Below are positions 40,417-50,291 of a DNA stretch of 64,000 bases, piece by piece. The DNA is from Anaerocaecibacter muris. GTDB taxonomy: Bacteria; Bacillota; Clostridia; Christensenellales; Pumilibacteraceae. Both the position numbers and the translations under genes were made by a program. The first letter of the stretch is position 1; every line of letters begins with the position of its first letter. Location: NCBI RefSeq assembly GCF_943192945.1, contig NZ_CALPCE010000002.1, positions 310,001-374,000 of the forward strand, read 5' to 3'. The notes under the pieces were generated by a model, which worked only from the letters and a program-made list of their open reading frames with translations, was not told the DNA's origin and ran no database searches.

Positions 40417-41589
40417 ATGGACGTTTACGAAAAGTCTTTGCAAAAGCATTACGATTGGGCGGGCAAGCTCGAAGTTAAACTTCGCGCGCCTATCGAAACA
40501 CTGGACGATCTTGCGTTGTGCTACACCCCCGGGGTGTCGCGCGCGTGTACCGTTATTGCGGAAGATCGCGATAAGGTTTTCGATCTTACGCGGCGGCACA
40601 ACACGGTCGCGGTAATCACCGACGGCACGGCGGTTTTGGGCTTGGGCGACATCGGACCGGAAGCGGCTATGCCCGTTATGGAAGGGAAATGCGCGCTGTT
40701 TAAGGCGTTTGCGGACATTGATGCTACGCCCGTTTGCCTCGACACCAAGGACGCGGACGAAATCGTCAAAGTGGTTGCGGCAATTTCCAAGAGCTACGGC
40801 GGAATTAACCTCGAAGACATTTCCGCGCCGCGCTGTTTTGAAATAGAGCGGCGATTGAAAGAAATTTGCGATATTCCCGTATTTCACGACGATCAGCACG
40901 GCACTGCGATTGTCGCGGGCGCGGCGCTCATCAACGCTTTGCGGGTGGTGGGCAAGAACATTGCGGACGTGCGTATCGTCATTAACGGCGCGGGGAGCGC
41001 GGGCATAGCGATAGCAAAGTTTTTCCTTGCGCTCGGCGCGGGCGACGTTGTGTGCGTGGATAAGTGCGGCGCGCTGTGCGATGGCGAAAGTTATTCCAAT
41101 CCCGCGCATGCGGAAATTTCCAAGCTGACCAACAAGAACAAACTGCGCGGCGCGCTTGCGGACGTTATTCGCGGCGCGGACGTGTTTTTGGGCGTGAGCG
41201 CGCCCAAGATTGTCACGGGCGAAATGATTAAAAGCATGGCGAAAGACCCTATTGTATTTCCGCTTGCCAATCCCGTGCCCGAAATAACGCGCGACGAAGC
41301 TATTGCCGCGGGCGCGGCGGTGGTCGGCACGGGCGCGTCCAATCAACCCAATCAGATTAACAACGTGTTGATGTTTCCCGGGATTTTCCGCGGCGCGCTC
41401 GACGTTAGGGCAAGCGACATCAACGAGCAAATGAAACTTGCGGCGGCGAACGCTTTGTCGTCGCTTGTTTCCGACGACGAGCTGTCGGCAAACTACATAC
41501 TGCCCAATCCGCTCGACAAGCGGGTCGTTAAGGCTGTTGCGGCGGCGGTGAGCAAAGCGGCAAAGTCCGGCGGCGTGGCGCGCAAGTAG
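40417..41589 (+). CDS. Malic enzyme, NAD(P)-dependent
   Basis: A 390-residue enzyme that decarboxylates malate to pyruvate with NAD(P)H formation. Motifs: the tyrosine in CYTPGVSRAC, the nucleotide/metal region VITDGTAVLGLGDIG, INLEDISAPRCFEIE, the metal-binding VFHDDQHGTAIV and the dinucleotide fold INGAGSAGIAIAKF. The length and lack of a phosphotransacetylase domain match the short bacterial type. ATG 40417 behind GGGCGGA is preferred to the open GTG-like extension at 40366. Confidence 0.94.
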   Translation: MDVYEKSLQKHYDWAGKLEVKLRAPIETLDDLALCYTPGVSRACTVIAEDRDKVFDLTRRHNTVAVITDGTAVLGLGDIGPEAAMPVMEGKCALFKAFADIDATPVCLDTKDADEIVKVVAAISKSYGGINLEDISAPRCFEIERRLKEICDIPVFHDDQHGTAIVAGAALINALRVVGKNIADVRIVINGAGSAGIAIAKFFLALGAGDVVCVDKCGALCDGESYSNPAHAEISKLTNKNKLRGALADVIRGADVFLGVSAPKIVTGEMIKSMAKDPIVFPLANPVPEITRDEAIAAGAAVVGTGASNQPNQINNVLMFPGIFRGALDVRASDINEQMKLAAANALSSLVSDDELSANYILPNPLDKRVVKAVAAAVSKAAKSGGVARK

Positions 41590-41608
41590 CGGAACGATAG
41601 GAGAAATT

Positions 41609-42310
41609 ATGAAAGCGGTACTGTTCGATCTCGACGGCACGTTGTTGCCCATGGATCAAGACGTATTTAACAAAGCGTACTTCGGCGCGTTGTCAAAAAA
41701 ACTTGCGCCGCGAGGGTATGAACCTAAATCGTTTATCGACTCGGTTTGGGCGGGCGTTATCGCTATGCTTCGAAACGACGGGAAATATACCAACGAGCAG
41801 GTTTTTTGGCGGACATTCGCGGGTTTGCTCGGCGATCGCGTTTTAGCCGATAAAAAATACTTCGACGAGTTTTATAGCGTCGATTTCAATAATCTTAAAT
41901 CGGCGTGCGGGTTTAATCCCCAAGCGGGCGCGACTGTAAAGGCAATTAAGGCGCGCGGATATAAGATTATAATTGCGACAAATCCCGTTTTTCCGCGGAT
42001 AGCGCAGGAAAACCGTTTGCGGTTTGCGGGCGTCGATTTGAACGACGTCGATTACATAACGTCTTACGAGCAATCGCATTACGGCAAGCCGAATCCTGAA
42101 TATTATGCGGAAATTTTGCGGCATATGGATTTGCGCGCCGACGAATGTTTGATGGCGGGCAACGACATGACTGACGATATGGTTGCCGAAGATGTCGGCT
42201 TTAAAGTGTTCCTTTTGACCGATTGTCTTATAAACCACGACGGGAAAGATATTTCGCGCTACGCACGCGGCGGCTTTGACGATCTTTTGAAATTCGTCGA
42301 TACTCTGTGA
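41609..42310 (+). CDS. HAD-superfamily hydrolase
   Basis: A 233-residue phosphatase-like protein: motif I VLFDLDGTLLPMDQ with the nucleophile Asp near residue 8, motif II IIATNP and motif IV MAGNDMTDDMVAEDVG. The helical cap places it with type I HADs such as phosphoglycolate or pyrophosphatase-like enzymes. It lies 20 bases after malic enzyme behind ATAGGAG, so both may be co-transcribed. Substrate unknown. Confidence 0.88.
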   Translation: MKAVLFDLDGTLLPMDQDVFNKAYFGALSKKLAPRGYEPKSFIDSVWAGVIAMLRNDGKYTNEQVFWRTFAGLLGDRVLADKKYFDEFYSVDFNNLKSACGFNPQAGATVKAIKARGYKIIIATNPVFPRIAQENRLRFAGVDLNDVDYITSYEQSHYGKPNPEYYAEILRHMDLRADECLMAGNDMTDDMVAEDVGFKVFLLTDCLINHDGKDISRYARGGFDDLLKFVDTL

Positions 42311-42332
42311 CGGGTTTGCCTGCGGTGTGCGC

Positions 42333-43244
42333 ATGATTAAGCGGGGAATCAAGAACTATTTTGTCAGCCTCAAATATGTGTTTACGCCGCTCGGTGCGTT
42401 TGCGCTCGGTATTGTTTTGGGGTTGAGTATTTTTGTGCCTTGCGTTATTTCCGCGGTGTCCGCGCTTTGCGACGACGTTGTCGAGATAGTCGGGGCGGTG
42501 GAAGTCGATTTCGATTCTATGTGGGCTTATATCGTTTCGGCGGTGCGCGCTCTCGATTGGAGCAATCCGCTCGAAGCGTTGAACACTGTTTTTACGGAGA
42601 AGTGGTTGACCGACACGCTTAACGGGTGTTTGGATAAGCTGTTGGGCGGAAAAACGGCTGTCGAGGCGCAAATTGCGGAAGCGGTAAGCGTGTGTCTGTC
42701 GTCAGTTCTGCTCGGCGCGATTGCGTTTGCGGCGTTTTCGGTTTTGGGGCTTGTCGGCGGGTTTTGGTTCACCAAATGGATTATTCGCCGAAATATAGCC
42801 AAACGCGGTATTTGGAAGTTTGTGCTTATGACGCTTGCGGACGCCGTTCTGTCCGCGGCGTTGATTGTAATAACGGCATGGCTTGCCGCCATGTGGTGGG
42901 CGAGCGCGTTTATTTCCGCGGTGGCGACCGTGCTGTTGGTGGGCGCGTTCGCGCTTGTCGAGGCGTATTTTGTTCACGGCAGAAACAAAGTGCCGTTTAA
43001 ACAGGTTGTTAATTTTAAAAATCTGTTTAAATTGTTGCTGACAAACGTTATTGTTTTTTCGATTGCGTTTATAATTACAATCGTGTTGGTCGCTTTTAAT
43101 GCCGTCGCGGGAATTTTTATAGGCGTGGCGTTTATTGCGATTGCGTTTATCGTTACGGGGCTTAACGCCGAGTCGTATGTCAAGGCGATCGCAGTCGAGG
43201 CGGCTGAAGCGGACGAAGAAGTCGATAAAAAAGTCGCGGCATAG
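42333..43244 (+). CDS. Multi-pass membrane protein, unknown function
   Basis: A 303-residue protein with about six membrane helices: one near the start (FTPLGAFALGIVLGLSIFVPCV), a soluble loop (about 50-110), then a cluster from 115 to 280 and an acidic/Lys end. Not recognised; the architecture is like the two membrane proteins at 61423 and 62492 and may represent the same broad family. ATG 42333 is chosen over a GTG two codons upstream; no strong ribosome binding site is seen, so translation may be coupled to the HAD gene. Confidence 0.7.
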   Translation: MIKRGIKNYFVSLKYVFTPLGAFALGIVLGLSIFVPCVISAVSALCDDVVEIVGAVEVDFDSMWAYIVSAVRALDWSNPLEALNTVFTEKWLTDTLNGCLDKLLGGKTAVEAQIAEAVSVCLSSVLLGAIAFAAFSVLGLVGGFWFTKWIIRRNIAKRGIWKFVLMTLADAVLSAALIVITAWLAAMWWASAFISAVATVLLVGAFALVEAYFVHGRNKVPFKQVVNFKNLFKLLLTNVIVFSIAFIITIVLVAFNAVAGIFIGVAFIAIAFIVTGLNAESYVKAIAVEAAEADEEVDKKVAA

Positions 43245-43281
43245 CCGTTAGGCAACGGGTAAAGACTTGCCTGTCAAACAG

Positions 43282-43310
43282 TTGTAATTTTTCGACCGAT
43301 GTGTTATACT
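43282..43310 (+). promoter_or_regulatory. Promoter of lon-engB
   Basis: TTGTAA (43282-43287), a 17-bp spacer and TATACT (43305-43310), about 22 bases before the lon ATG. Confidence 0.7.
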
Positions 43311-43332
43311 TATTATCAGTCAGGTGGAAATT

Positions 43333-45684
43333 ATGGATAACAAAGTAATTTACGACGCAGAAGATACGCAGTTGATTCAACCTGTAAAGACTTACAAAAT
43401 GATCGCTTTCCGCGGGAAAGTGGTTTTCCCGGGGCAGGCGGTGCATTTCGATTTGGTACGCGACAAGTCGTATACCGCGATTAGTCAAGCCGTCGAGTCG
43501 GGGGAAAGCGTGTTTTTGGTCGCGCAAAAACGGGCGACTATGGTCAATCCCGCGCCGCAGGATATTTACCGCGTGGGCGTGCTTGCTACCATCAAACAGG
43601 TTCAACGCTTGCCGGGCGACGCTATGCGCGTCGTGTTTATCGCGGGTCGGCGCATGCAGATTGACAGCTACGTTTCGCTTAATCCGTACTTCGAGGTCAC
43701 TCTTAAAGAATACGATTACGACCCCGACGAACCCGTTTACTTCGAGGCGATAAAACGTCGGCTCGACGAACAGTTTAAAGAGTACCGCCGTATCGATACA
43801 AAGATGCCGGGGGATGTTTTGAGTTCGCTCTCGGTTGACGACGGCGAGAAGTTTGTGTCCACGATTGCGAGCTATATTTTCTCGTCGGACAGCGAAAAAC
43901 AGAACGTGTTGCAGACCAAAACTCTGTCGGCGCAGTACGAGCTGATTTTGACCTCTCTTGCCAAGGAAACGGAAATACGCGCCATGGAGAAGCGTATTAC
44001 CGCGCGCGTGCGGCAGAACATAGATAAAAACCAAAAGGAATACTATATCCGCGAGCAAATTCGCGTGCTTAAAGAGGAGCTGGGCGAGGATGCGGACGAA
44101 ATAGACGAACTGCGCGAAAAACTGCGCGGCATGAAAGACGAAATGCCGCAGACCGCTTACGAAAAAGCCGAAAAGGAAATTTCGCGGCTGGAAAAAATGA
44201 GTTCTTCAACGCCCGAAGCGAGCGTCGCTCGGTCGTATATAGAACTTCTTTTAGACATGCCGTGGCAAAAGTCTACCGTTGACGATATTTCTTTGGACTT
44301 CGCGCGAAAGGTGCTTGCCGAAGATCATTACGGTTTGGAAAAGGTCAAAGGTCGCATACTCGAATATCTTGCGGTCTTTAAGTTGACGCAGAACCTCAAA
44401 GCCCCCGTGCTGTGCTTTGTCGGTCCGCCCGGAGTGGGTAAGACGTCCATTGTGCGGTCGATTGCTCGCGCGGCGGGCAAGGAACTTGTTACAATGTCGC
44501 TCGGCGGTATTCACGACGAGGCGGAAATTCGCGGACACCGCAGGACTTACGTTGCGGCTATGCCGGGGCGGATTATCAACGGCATACGTCAAGCAAAGGT
44601 CAATAATCCCGTGTTCCTGTTGGATGAAATAGACAAGATGACGGCGGATATTCACGGCGACCCCGCATCCGCGCTCTTGGAAGTTTTGGATCCCAACCAG
44701 AACAATAATTTTAAAGACAACTACCTCGACATGCCGTTCGATTTGAGCAAGGTCATGTTTGTCACTACCGCCAATTCGCTCGACCCGTTGCCCGCGGCGC
44801 TCTTGGACAGACTGGAAGTTATCGAGCTGTCGGGCTATACTTACGAGGAGAAACTGCAAATCGCAAAGCGGTACTTAAAGCCCAAAGAAGTAAAAGCCAA
44901 CGGACTGTCGGACGTTAAGGTCGATATGAGCGACGCGGTTATTTCGCATATTATTTCGTCGTACACGCGTGAGAGCGGCGTGCGCAATCTCGAACGGGAA
45001 ATTGCGACCGTCATGCGCAAGATCGCGCTTAAAGTGGTGGAACAGGATCAAATCCCCGCGACGTTTAAAGTAAGCAAAAAGGACATAGCGGAATTTTTGG
45101 GTCCCGCAAAATACAAAGAAACTTCCGCCGTCGAAACCGACGAAGTCGGCGCGGCGACGGGGCTTGCTTGGACGAGCGTGGGCGGCGTTACGCTGTCTAT
45201 CGAGGCGGCTATTATTTCGGGCGGCAAGGGCGAATTAAAGCTGACCGGCAGTCTGGGCGACGTTATGAAAGAATCGTGCCTCGCGGCGCTGTCGCTTGTT
45301 CGATCGCGCGCTGCGGAATACGGCGTTAAAGAAACGGCGTTTTCGGAGAACGACGTGCACTTGCATTTCCCCGAGGGCGCGACGCCAAAGGACGGACCGA
45401 GTGCGGGTATTACCATTGCTACCGCGCTGATGTCGGCTTTTTCCAAAAAGGCGGTTGCGCACGACGTAGCTATGACGGGCGAAGTCACGCTTCGCGGCAA
45501 GGTGTTAGCGATAGGCGGGCTTAAAGAAAAATCGCTCGCGGCGTTCCGCGCGGGGTATAAACGCTTGATAATCCCCAAAGAGAACGAAAAGGATTTGACC
45601 GACGTGCCCGACGAGGTCAAACAAAAAGTCAATATTATTACGGTCGAAAATATCGACCAAGTTTTTGCGGCTGTGCTCAAATGA
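43333..45684 (+). CDS. lon: ATP-dependent protease Lon (LonA type)
   Basis: A 783-residue protein: N-terminal substrate domain, coiled-coil linker, AAA+ module with Walker A GPPGVGKTS and Walker B VFLLDEIDK, and the protease domain with S690 in PKDGPSAG and K733 in GGLKEKSL. It degrades damaged and regulatory proteins in the cytoplasm. Start ATG 43333 behind AGGTGG. Its stop overlaps engB by four bases, the same lonA-engB (ysxC) pairing as in Bacillus. No CIRCE (heat-shock) repeat is seen at the promoter. Confidence 0.97.
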   Translation: MDNKVIYDAEDTQLIQPVKTYKMIAFRGKVVFPGQAVHFDLVRDKSYTAISQAVESGESVFLVAQKRATMVNPAPQDIYRVGVLATIKQVQRLPGDAMRVVFIAGRRMQIDSYVSLNPYFEVTLKEYDYDPDEPVYFEAIKRRLDEQFKEYRRIDTKMPGDVLSSLSVDDGEKFVSTIASYIFSSDSEKQNVLQTKTLSAQYELILTSLAKETEIRAMEKRITARVRQNIDKNQKEYYIREQIRVLKEELGEDADEIDELREKLRGMKDEMPQTAYEKAEKEISRLEKMSSSTPEASVARSYIELLLDMPWQKSTVDDISLDFARKVLAEDHYGLEKVKGRILEYLAVFKLTQNLKAPVLCFVGPPGVGKTSIVRSIARAAGKELVTMSLGGIHDEAEIRGHRRTYVAAMPGRIINGIRQAKVNNPVFLLDEIDKMTADIHGDPASALLEVLDPNQNNNFKDNYLDMPFDLSKVMFVTTANSLDPLPAALLDRLEVIELSGYTYEEKLQIAKRYLKPKEVKANGLSDVKVDMSDAVISHIISSYTRESGVRNLEREIATVMRKIALKVVEQDQIPATFKVSKKDIAEFLGPAKYKETSAVETDEVGAATGLAWTSVGGVTLSIEAAIISGGKGELKLTGSLGDVMKESCLAALSLVRSRAAEYGVKETAFSENDVHLHFPEGATPKDGPSAGITIATALMSAFSKKAVAHDVAMTGEVTLRGKVLAIGGLKEKSLAAFRAGYKRLIIPKENEKDLTDVPDEVKQKVNIITVENIDQVFAAVLK

Positions 45685-46280
45685 GGGTTAAATCCGCAAG
45701 GTTTGTAAAAAGTTGCGCCGACCCGTCTGCGGCGGGCGAGTTTGCGCCGCAGATTTGCGTTGCGGGCAGGTCGAATTGCGGAAAATCGACTTTGCTTAAT
45801 ATGCTCATGGGCGCGCGGCTGTGCAAGACGAGCCAAACCCCCGGGCGCACTCGGCTTATCAATATTTTCGAGGTGACGGCGGATATTCCGTTCTTTTTTG
45901 TCGATCTTCCGGGGTATGGTTACAGCAAGGCGCACCGCAGTCTGTCCGATGAGTGGAACGAGCGCACCGATAAATATTTTAAGTGCGGTAACGACATTGC
46001 GCAAGTGCTTTGCCTTATGGACATAAGGCGGGAAGAACCGTCCGACCTCGACAAGGTTTTAATAAACTACTTGCGCGATTTGGGTTTGCCGTTTACGGTC
46101 GTGTTGACCAAGGCGGATAAGTTGAGCCGCGCGCAGACGGGTAAAGCTGTTATCAAGATAGCCGCCGCGCTCGGGTTGGCGCGCGACAATCTTATAGTCA
46201 CGAGCGGCGAGAGCGGCGCAGGCAAGGACGCTTTGCTCGATCGTATACGTAGCGTTTTGGAAGTCAATCAACCTTTGTAA
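45681..46280 (+). CDS. engB: Ribosome biogenesis GTPase EngB/YsxC
   Basis: A 199-residue GTPase: G1 GRSNCGKST, G2 around TPGRTR, G3 DLPGYGYSK, G4 TKADK and G5 TSGESGAG. It takes part in 50S subunit assembly and septum-related growth. It overlaps the lon stop (ATGA) and ends the operon before a terminator. Confidence 0.96.
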   Translation: MRVKSARFVKSCADPSAAGEFAPQICVAGRSNCGKSTLLNMLMGARLCKTSQTPGRTRLINIFEVTADIPFFFVDLPGYGYSKAHRSLSDEWNERTDKYFKCGNDIAQVLCLMDIRREEPSDLDKVLINYLRDLGLPFTVVLTKADKLSRAQTGKAVIKIAAALGLARDNLIVTSGESGAGKDALLDRIRSVLEVNQPL

Positions 46281-46313
46281 GTTTGTTTATGTTACATATT
46301 CGATAATTTATCG

Positions 46314-46344
46314 AGAGTGCGGTTAAGTTCCGCGCTCTTTTTTT
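46314..46344 (+). terminator. Terminator after engB
   Basis: AGAGTGCGG (46314-46322) and CCGCGCTCT (46330-46338) pair over 9 bp and run into a T tract. The rest of the gap to 46626 shows only a loose TTCAACTA/TAGTTGAG inverted repeat near 46360-46395 and nothing else convincing. Confidence 0.88.
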
Positions 46345-46626
46345 GCTTATCTGCAATAATTCAACTAACGGTAAAGCGTATTCAACCGATAGTTGAGTTT
46401 AGGATATATAAGCGAACTTTACGATTGCCGCAACGGGAAAATGCTCGGTAAGTGCGCCGCGGCGAGAGTGACGCTCACGTCAAGACAACGTCACGGTTGA
46501 TTCGATTATAGCGTTTATAGGCGAGGCAGTCAAGTTCGACTGATATTGCAAACGCGAATATTACAGGACACATAACGGCAACCGTTTGCATATATATTGT
46601 ATAGCAAAATTGTATGCGGAGGCGGT

Positions 46627-47211
46627 ATGGCGGTTAAAGCGGGTTGCGACGGGAATTTTCAGGACGGACTGTGCTGTCGCATGGTCATAGAAACCAAGCG
46701 CGTGTTTGACGGTTGCGCGTTTACGGACGAAAACGTTTCGTTGGCGTTGACCACCGAACAGCAAATTCCGCAACAGGCGGTGTTTGTGTCGGCGCGCGTT
46801 ATCGACAGCGAGCTTATCGACTATGTCGTCACCAACGGCGCAGACGGGTGTTGCAGGGTGTGCGGCGATATTGTTACGCGTTTTGCCGTTACATATTCGG
46901 TCAACGGCGTGCTAACCACCGTGCAGGCGGTACACCGCGCAAGCAGGGAAGTATTATTGCATTTGCCGAGCGCCGATTCGCTCGTGCCGTATTCGATAGA
47001 GGTCAAGTCGTATATGTCGGTTGCGAGCGGCGCGATTATCGGTCCCAATGCAGTCGGCATTTCGGGCTGTCTGTTACAGATTATAAAAGTCACCGCGCCC
47101 GTCGATATTCTTGTGCCGACTTACGGATATTGTAAATATCCGCCTTGCACCGGTTGCGTTTGTCAAGGCATAAGAACGCGCATGTTCCCCTCGTTCGACG
47201 GTAACGATTGA
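46627..47211 (+). CDS. Cysteine-rich hypothetical protein
   Basis: A 194-residue protein, mostly beta in pattern, with CCRMVIETKRVFDGC near the start and a C-terminal cysteine cluster (YCKYPPCTGCVCQGI). The early ETKRVFDxC motif and the beta-rich body recall coat-associated or SPOCS-like proteins of Clostridia, but I cannot prove the family. ATG 46627 follows GGAGGCGG, so translation should be strong. It stands alone. Confidence 0.7.
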   Translation: MAVKAGCDGNFQDGLCCRMVIETKRVFDGCAFTDENVSLALTTEQQIPQQAVFVSARVIDSELIDYVVTNGADGCCRVCGDIVTRFAVTYSVNGVLTTVQAVHRASREVLLHLPSADSLVPYSIEVKSYMSVASGAIIGPNAVGISGCLLQIIKVTAPVDILVPTYGYCKYPPCTGCVCQGIRTRMFPSFDGND

Positions 47212-47277
47212 CGCAGTCCGCAAAAAGTCGCACGGCGCGATTTTGCGGCGGCGCGGCGGCGTTTTGCGGTTGTTCGA

Positions 47278-47306
47278 TTGACTTTGCGCGCGCAAGGTGA
47301 TATAAT
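47278..47306 (+). promoter_or_regulatory. Promoter of the 47313 gene, leaderless geometry
   Basis: TTGACT (47278-47283), a 17-bp spacer and TATAAT (47301-47306), with six bases between the -10 box and the ATG. The predicted first transcribed base is the A of the start codon. Confidence 0.75.
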
Positions 47307-47312
47307 GCGCGT

Positions 47313-48002
47313 ATGAATATTTACGCAATTTCCGACTTGCATTTGTCGATTAACAATCCCAAGCCAATGGATATATTCGGCGCGGTTTGGGATAACTATT
47401 TGGACGATATAGAAAAGTCGCTCGACGGAGTTCAGCCCGACGATCTCGTTTTAATCGCGGGCGATTTAAGCTGGGCAATGACGCTCGACGCGGCTGTGCC
47501 CGATCTTAAATACATAGGCGGAATTTCGGCGGGCAAAAAGATTATCACGCGCGGCAACCACGATTATTGGTGGAAGGGTATTAACGCCGTTCGCGCCGCG
47601 TTGCCCGAAAACGTGTTTGCTATTCAAAACGACTGTATGAAGTTCGGCGACGTTATAGTGTGCGGCAGTCGAGGTTGGAGCGCCGACGACAAGTCGGAGG
47701 ACGGCAAACGCCTGTACGCGCGCGAACTGTTGCGCATGGAGATGTCGCTTCAAGCCATGAAAAAAATGCGCGGCGAGGGCGATCGCGTTATTTTTATGAT
47801 TCACTATCCGCCGTTCAACGTGCGGTTCGAGGACACACCCGTCACCGAACTTTTTGAAAAGTACGGCGTGGACGCCGTCGTTTACGGGCATTTGCACGGC
47901 AAAAACTGTTACGCCAAAAAACTGATAGACAAACACGGCATTAAATACTATCTTACGTCATGCGACCAAGTGGCTAACCGCGCGGTCAAAATAGAGGTTT
48001 GA
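47313..48002 (+). CDS. Metallophosphoesterase
   Basis: A 229-residue calcineurin-like phosphoesterase: DLHLS, GDLSWA, GNHDYWW, IHYPPFN and YGHLHGK give the dimetal site in order. No membrane anchor. Relatives are annotated as general phosphohydrolases and the substrate is unknown. An AAGGTGA lies 12 bases before the ATG, too far for a good ribosome binding site, and overlaps the promoter spacer, so a leaderless mRNA is more likely. The GH3 gene follows 39 bases later. Confidence 0.92.
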   Translation: MNIYAISDLHLSINNPKPMDIFGAVWDNYLDDIEKSLDGVQPDDLVLIAGDLSWAMTLDAAVPDLKYIGGISAGKKIITRGNHDYWWKGINAVRAALPENVFAIQNDCMKFGDVIVCGSRGWSADDKSEDGKRLYARELLRMEMSLQAMKKMRGEGDRVIFMIHYPPFNVRFEDTPVTELFEKYGVDAVVYGHLHGKNCYAKKLIDKHGIKYYLTSCDQVANRAVKIEV

Positions 48003-48041
48003 TTGCATTTAATTACGCCGTTTACGGTACGAGGAGCTTTT

Positions 48042-50195
48042 ATGAAAGAAAAGGACAAAAAACTCACCGACATTATTGACGGAATGTCGCTCGAAGATAA
48101 AGCGTTGATGCTTACGCAATATCCGATTGACAGCATTTGCGGCAACAAGGAAATTGTGACGGGCTGTTGGGATATGGACGGCATGACGAACGACATGATT
48201 ATGCGCGTCGGCACGGTCTTGAACGTGGCTAACGGCGAAACAGCCGATCGTATTCGCGCTATCCGCAAAGAAAACGGAATAGACGATCCGCTCATGTTTA
48301 TGCTCGACGTTATTCACGGCTACCGCACGATTTTTCCTATTCCGCTTGCCATGGCGTGCAGTTTCGACACGGAACTTGTGGAGGAGTGCGCGCGCATTGC
48401 CGCGGTCGAGGCGGCGGCGGACGGCGTGGACGCGACGTTTTCACCCATGGTGGACCTTGCGCGCGACGCGCGGTGGGGGCGCGTTATGGAAACTGCGGGC
48501 GAGGATCCGTATCTCGGCGGAGAAATGGGCAAAGCCTATATTCGCGGTTATCACAACGGCGGGCTTGCGTGTTGCGTCAAGCATTTTGCGGCTTACGGCG
48601 CGGCGGAGGGCGGCAGGGATTACGACACGACCGACGTTTCGGAGAGAAATCTTAACGAATACTATTTGCGCGCGTACTGCGAGTGCGTTAAAGAAAAGCC
48701 GGAAATGTTTATGTCGTCGTTCAATCTTCTCAACGGCAAACCGCTGTTGGCTCACCCCGAACTCACCGTAGACAAGCTACGCGACGAATGGGGGTTTGAC
48801 GGCGTGCTCATATCCGACTACAACGCGGTGCGGGAACTCAACGTTCACGGCTATGCGGCTACGCCGCGCGACTGCGCTTTGACAGCGTTCAATGCCGAGC
48901 TTGATATAGAAATGTGTTCGCCGTGCTATGCGAACAATTTGCCCGACCTTGTGCGCGAGGGCGTTGTTGACGAAAAGTCGCTCGACGAAAAAGTTTATCG
49001 CGTATTAAAGATGAAAGACCGTTGCGGGCTGTACGACATCGATAAATCGACCGACACCCAAAAACGCGATAAAATTACGCTGTGCGAGGAGTTTCGCGCC
49101 GCGGCGAAAAAAGCGGAGGAGCGGTCGTGCGTTTTGCTCAAAAACGACGGCGTTTTGCCGTTGAAAAAGAGCGCGAATATCGCGCTCGTCGGACCGTTCG
49201 CCGACGAAAAATACATATTCGGGCATTGGGCGTCTACTGGTCGCGCCGACGACGTTGTGACGGTAAAACAGGGAATAGAGCGCACTCTCGGTCGCACCGT
49301 AGAGAGCGAAAAGGGTTGTTCTTACGACTTGCTGTCCGACGACGAGAGCGGTTTTGACGCCGCGGTGCGGTTTGCGCAAAATTCGGACGTGATAGTTGCG
49401 TGCGTGGGCGAACACATGTACAATTCGGGCGAATCTCATTCGCGCGCCGACATTGCTTTGCCCAAGGTGCAGACAGCGTTGTTGCGCAGGCTTAAAACGC
49501 TGGGCAAGCCCGTCGTACTCGTCGTGTTCGGCGGCAGACCGCTTGCGCTCACGGATGTGTTGCCGCTTGCCGACGCGGTGTTATATGCGTGGCAGGGCGG
49601 CACGGAGTGCGGAAGCGCGATTGCTTCGCTGTTGTACGGCGACGCTGTGCCGAGCGCAAAAACCGTCATGAGTTTTCCGCGCAGTTCGGGACAGTGCCCG
49701 ATTTACTACAATCATTTTCAAACGGGCAGACCGCGCGCAAGCGGCAAGCCCGCCGTGTTGAGCGGAGATATTTGCACGGTAGGTTACGACGACGAATATA
49801 ACGATCCGCTGTTTCCGTTCGGCTACGGCTTGTCGTACACGACGTTCGACTATTCGGATTTAAAACTCGACAAAGCCAAAATGCGCCGCGACGGAAAAAT
49901 CGCGGCGACTGTTACGGTGAATAACACGGGCGATCGCGACGGCACGGAAATTGTGCAGTGGTACATACGCGATAAGTTCGCGTCAGTCGTCCGTCCCGTA
50001 AAGGAGCTTAAAGGCTACGAACGCGTCGAGCTTAAAGCGGGCGAGAGCAAAACCGTGCGTTTTGAAATAACAAAAGATACGTTGGCGTTTTTCACCGACG
50101 GCGGAGCGTTCGACGCAGAGAGCGGCGACTTCGATTTGTTTGTCGGCGGCAATTCGCGCGACTGTTTGCAAACGGGATTCTCGCTCGTCGATTGA
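48042..50195 (+). CDS. Glycoside hydrolase family 3 (beta-glucosidase type)
   Basis: A 717-residue enzyme with the GH3 TIM barrel, alpha/beta sandwich and a C-terminal fibronectin III-like domain (VNNTGDRDGTEIVQWYI). The nucleophile is D259 in VLISDYNAV; MVDLARDARWGRVMETAGEDPYL and CCVKHFAAYG are family signatures, and VVFGGRPLALTD marks the second domain. It has no signal peptide, so it should act in the cytoplasm on imported oligosaccharides. The sugar preference (glucose or xylose) is not clear. Start behind GAGGAG. Confidence 0.95.
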   Translation: MKEKDKKLTDIIDGMSLEDKALMLTQYPIDSICGNKEIVTGCWDMDGMTNDMIMRVGTVLNVANGETADRIRAIRKENGIDDPLMFMLDVIHGYRTIFPIPLAMACSFDTELVEECARIAAVEAAADGVDATFSPMVDLARDARWGRVMETAGEDPYLGGEMGKAYIRGYHNGGLACCVKHFAAYGAAEGGRDYDTTDVSERNLNEYYLRAYCECVKEKPEMFMSSFNLLNGKPLLAHPELTVDKLRDEWGFDGVLISDYNAVRELNVHGYAATPRDCALTAFNAELDIEMCSPCYANNLPDLVREGVVDEKSLDEKVYRVLKMKDRCGLYDIDKSTDTQKRDKITLCEEFRAAAKKAEERSCVLLKNDGVLPLKKSANIALVGPFADEKYIFGHWASTGRADDVVTVKQGIERTLGRTVESEKGCSYDLLSDDESGFDAAVRFAQNSDVIVACVGEHMYNSGESHSRADIALPKVQTALLRRLKTLGKPVVLVVFGGRPLALTDVLPLADAVLYAWQGGTECGSAIASLLYGDAVPSAKTVMSFPRSSGQCPIYYNHFQTGRPRASGKPAVLSGDICTVGYDDEYNDPLFPFGYGLSYTTFDYSDLKLDKAKMRRDGKIAATVTVNNTGDRDGTEIVQWYIRDKFASVVRPVKELKGYERVELKAGESKTVRFEITKDTLAFFTDGGAFDAESGDFDLFVGGNSRDCLQTGFSLVD

Positions 50196-50226
50196 CGAAT
50201 AAAATAAAAATCAAGAATACGAATTA

Positions 50227-50261
50227 AAAATAAAAGTTTGCTTTAAGCAAACTTTTATTTT
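50227..50261. terminator. Bidirectional terminator between GH3 and ilvA
   Basis: A near-perfect 35-base palindrome: AAAATAAAAGTTTGCTT and AAGCAAACTTTTATTTT around one base, with T-rich ends on both strands, placed between two convergent genes. Confidence 0.85.
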
Positions 50262-50291
50262 ACGTGAATATTTTTTGTGGTGGAGGAAATG

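Noticed and set aside
40360-41652. Open antisense frame of 430 codons opposite malic enzyme
   Set aside because: The malic enzyme motifs are complete on the plus strand; the antisense translation has no recognisable domain and no ribosome binding site.
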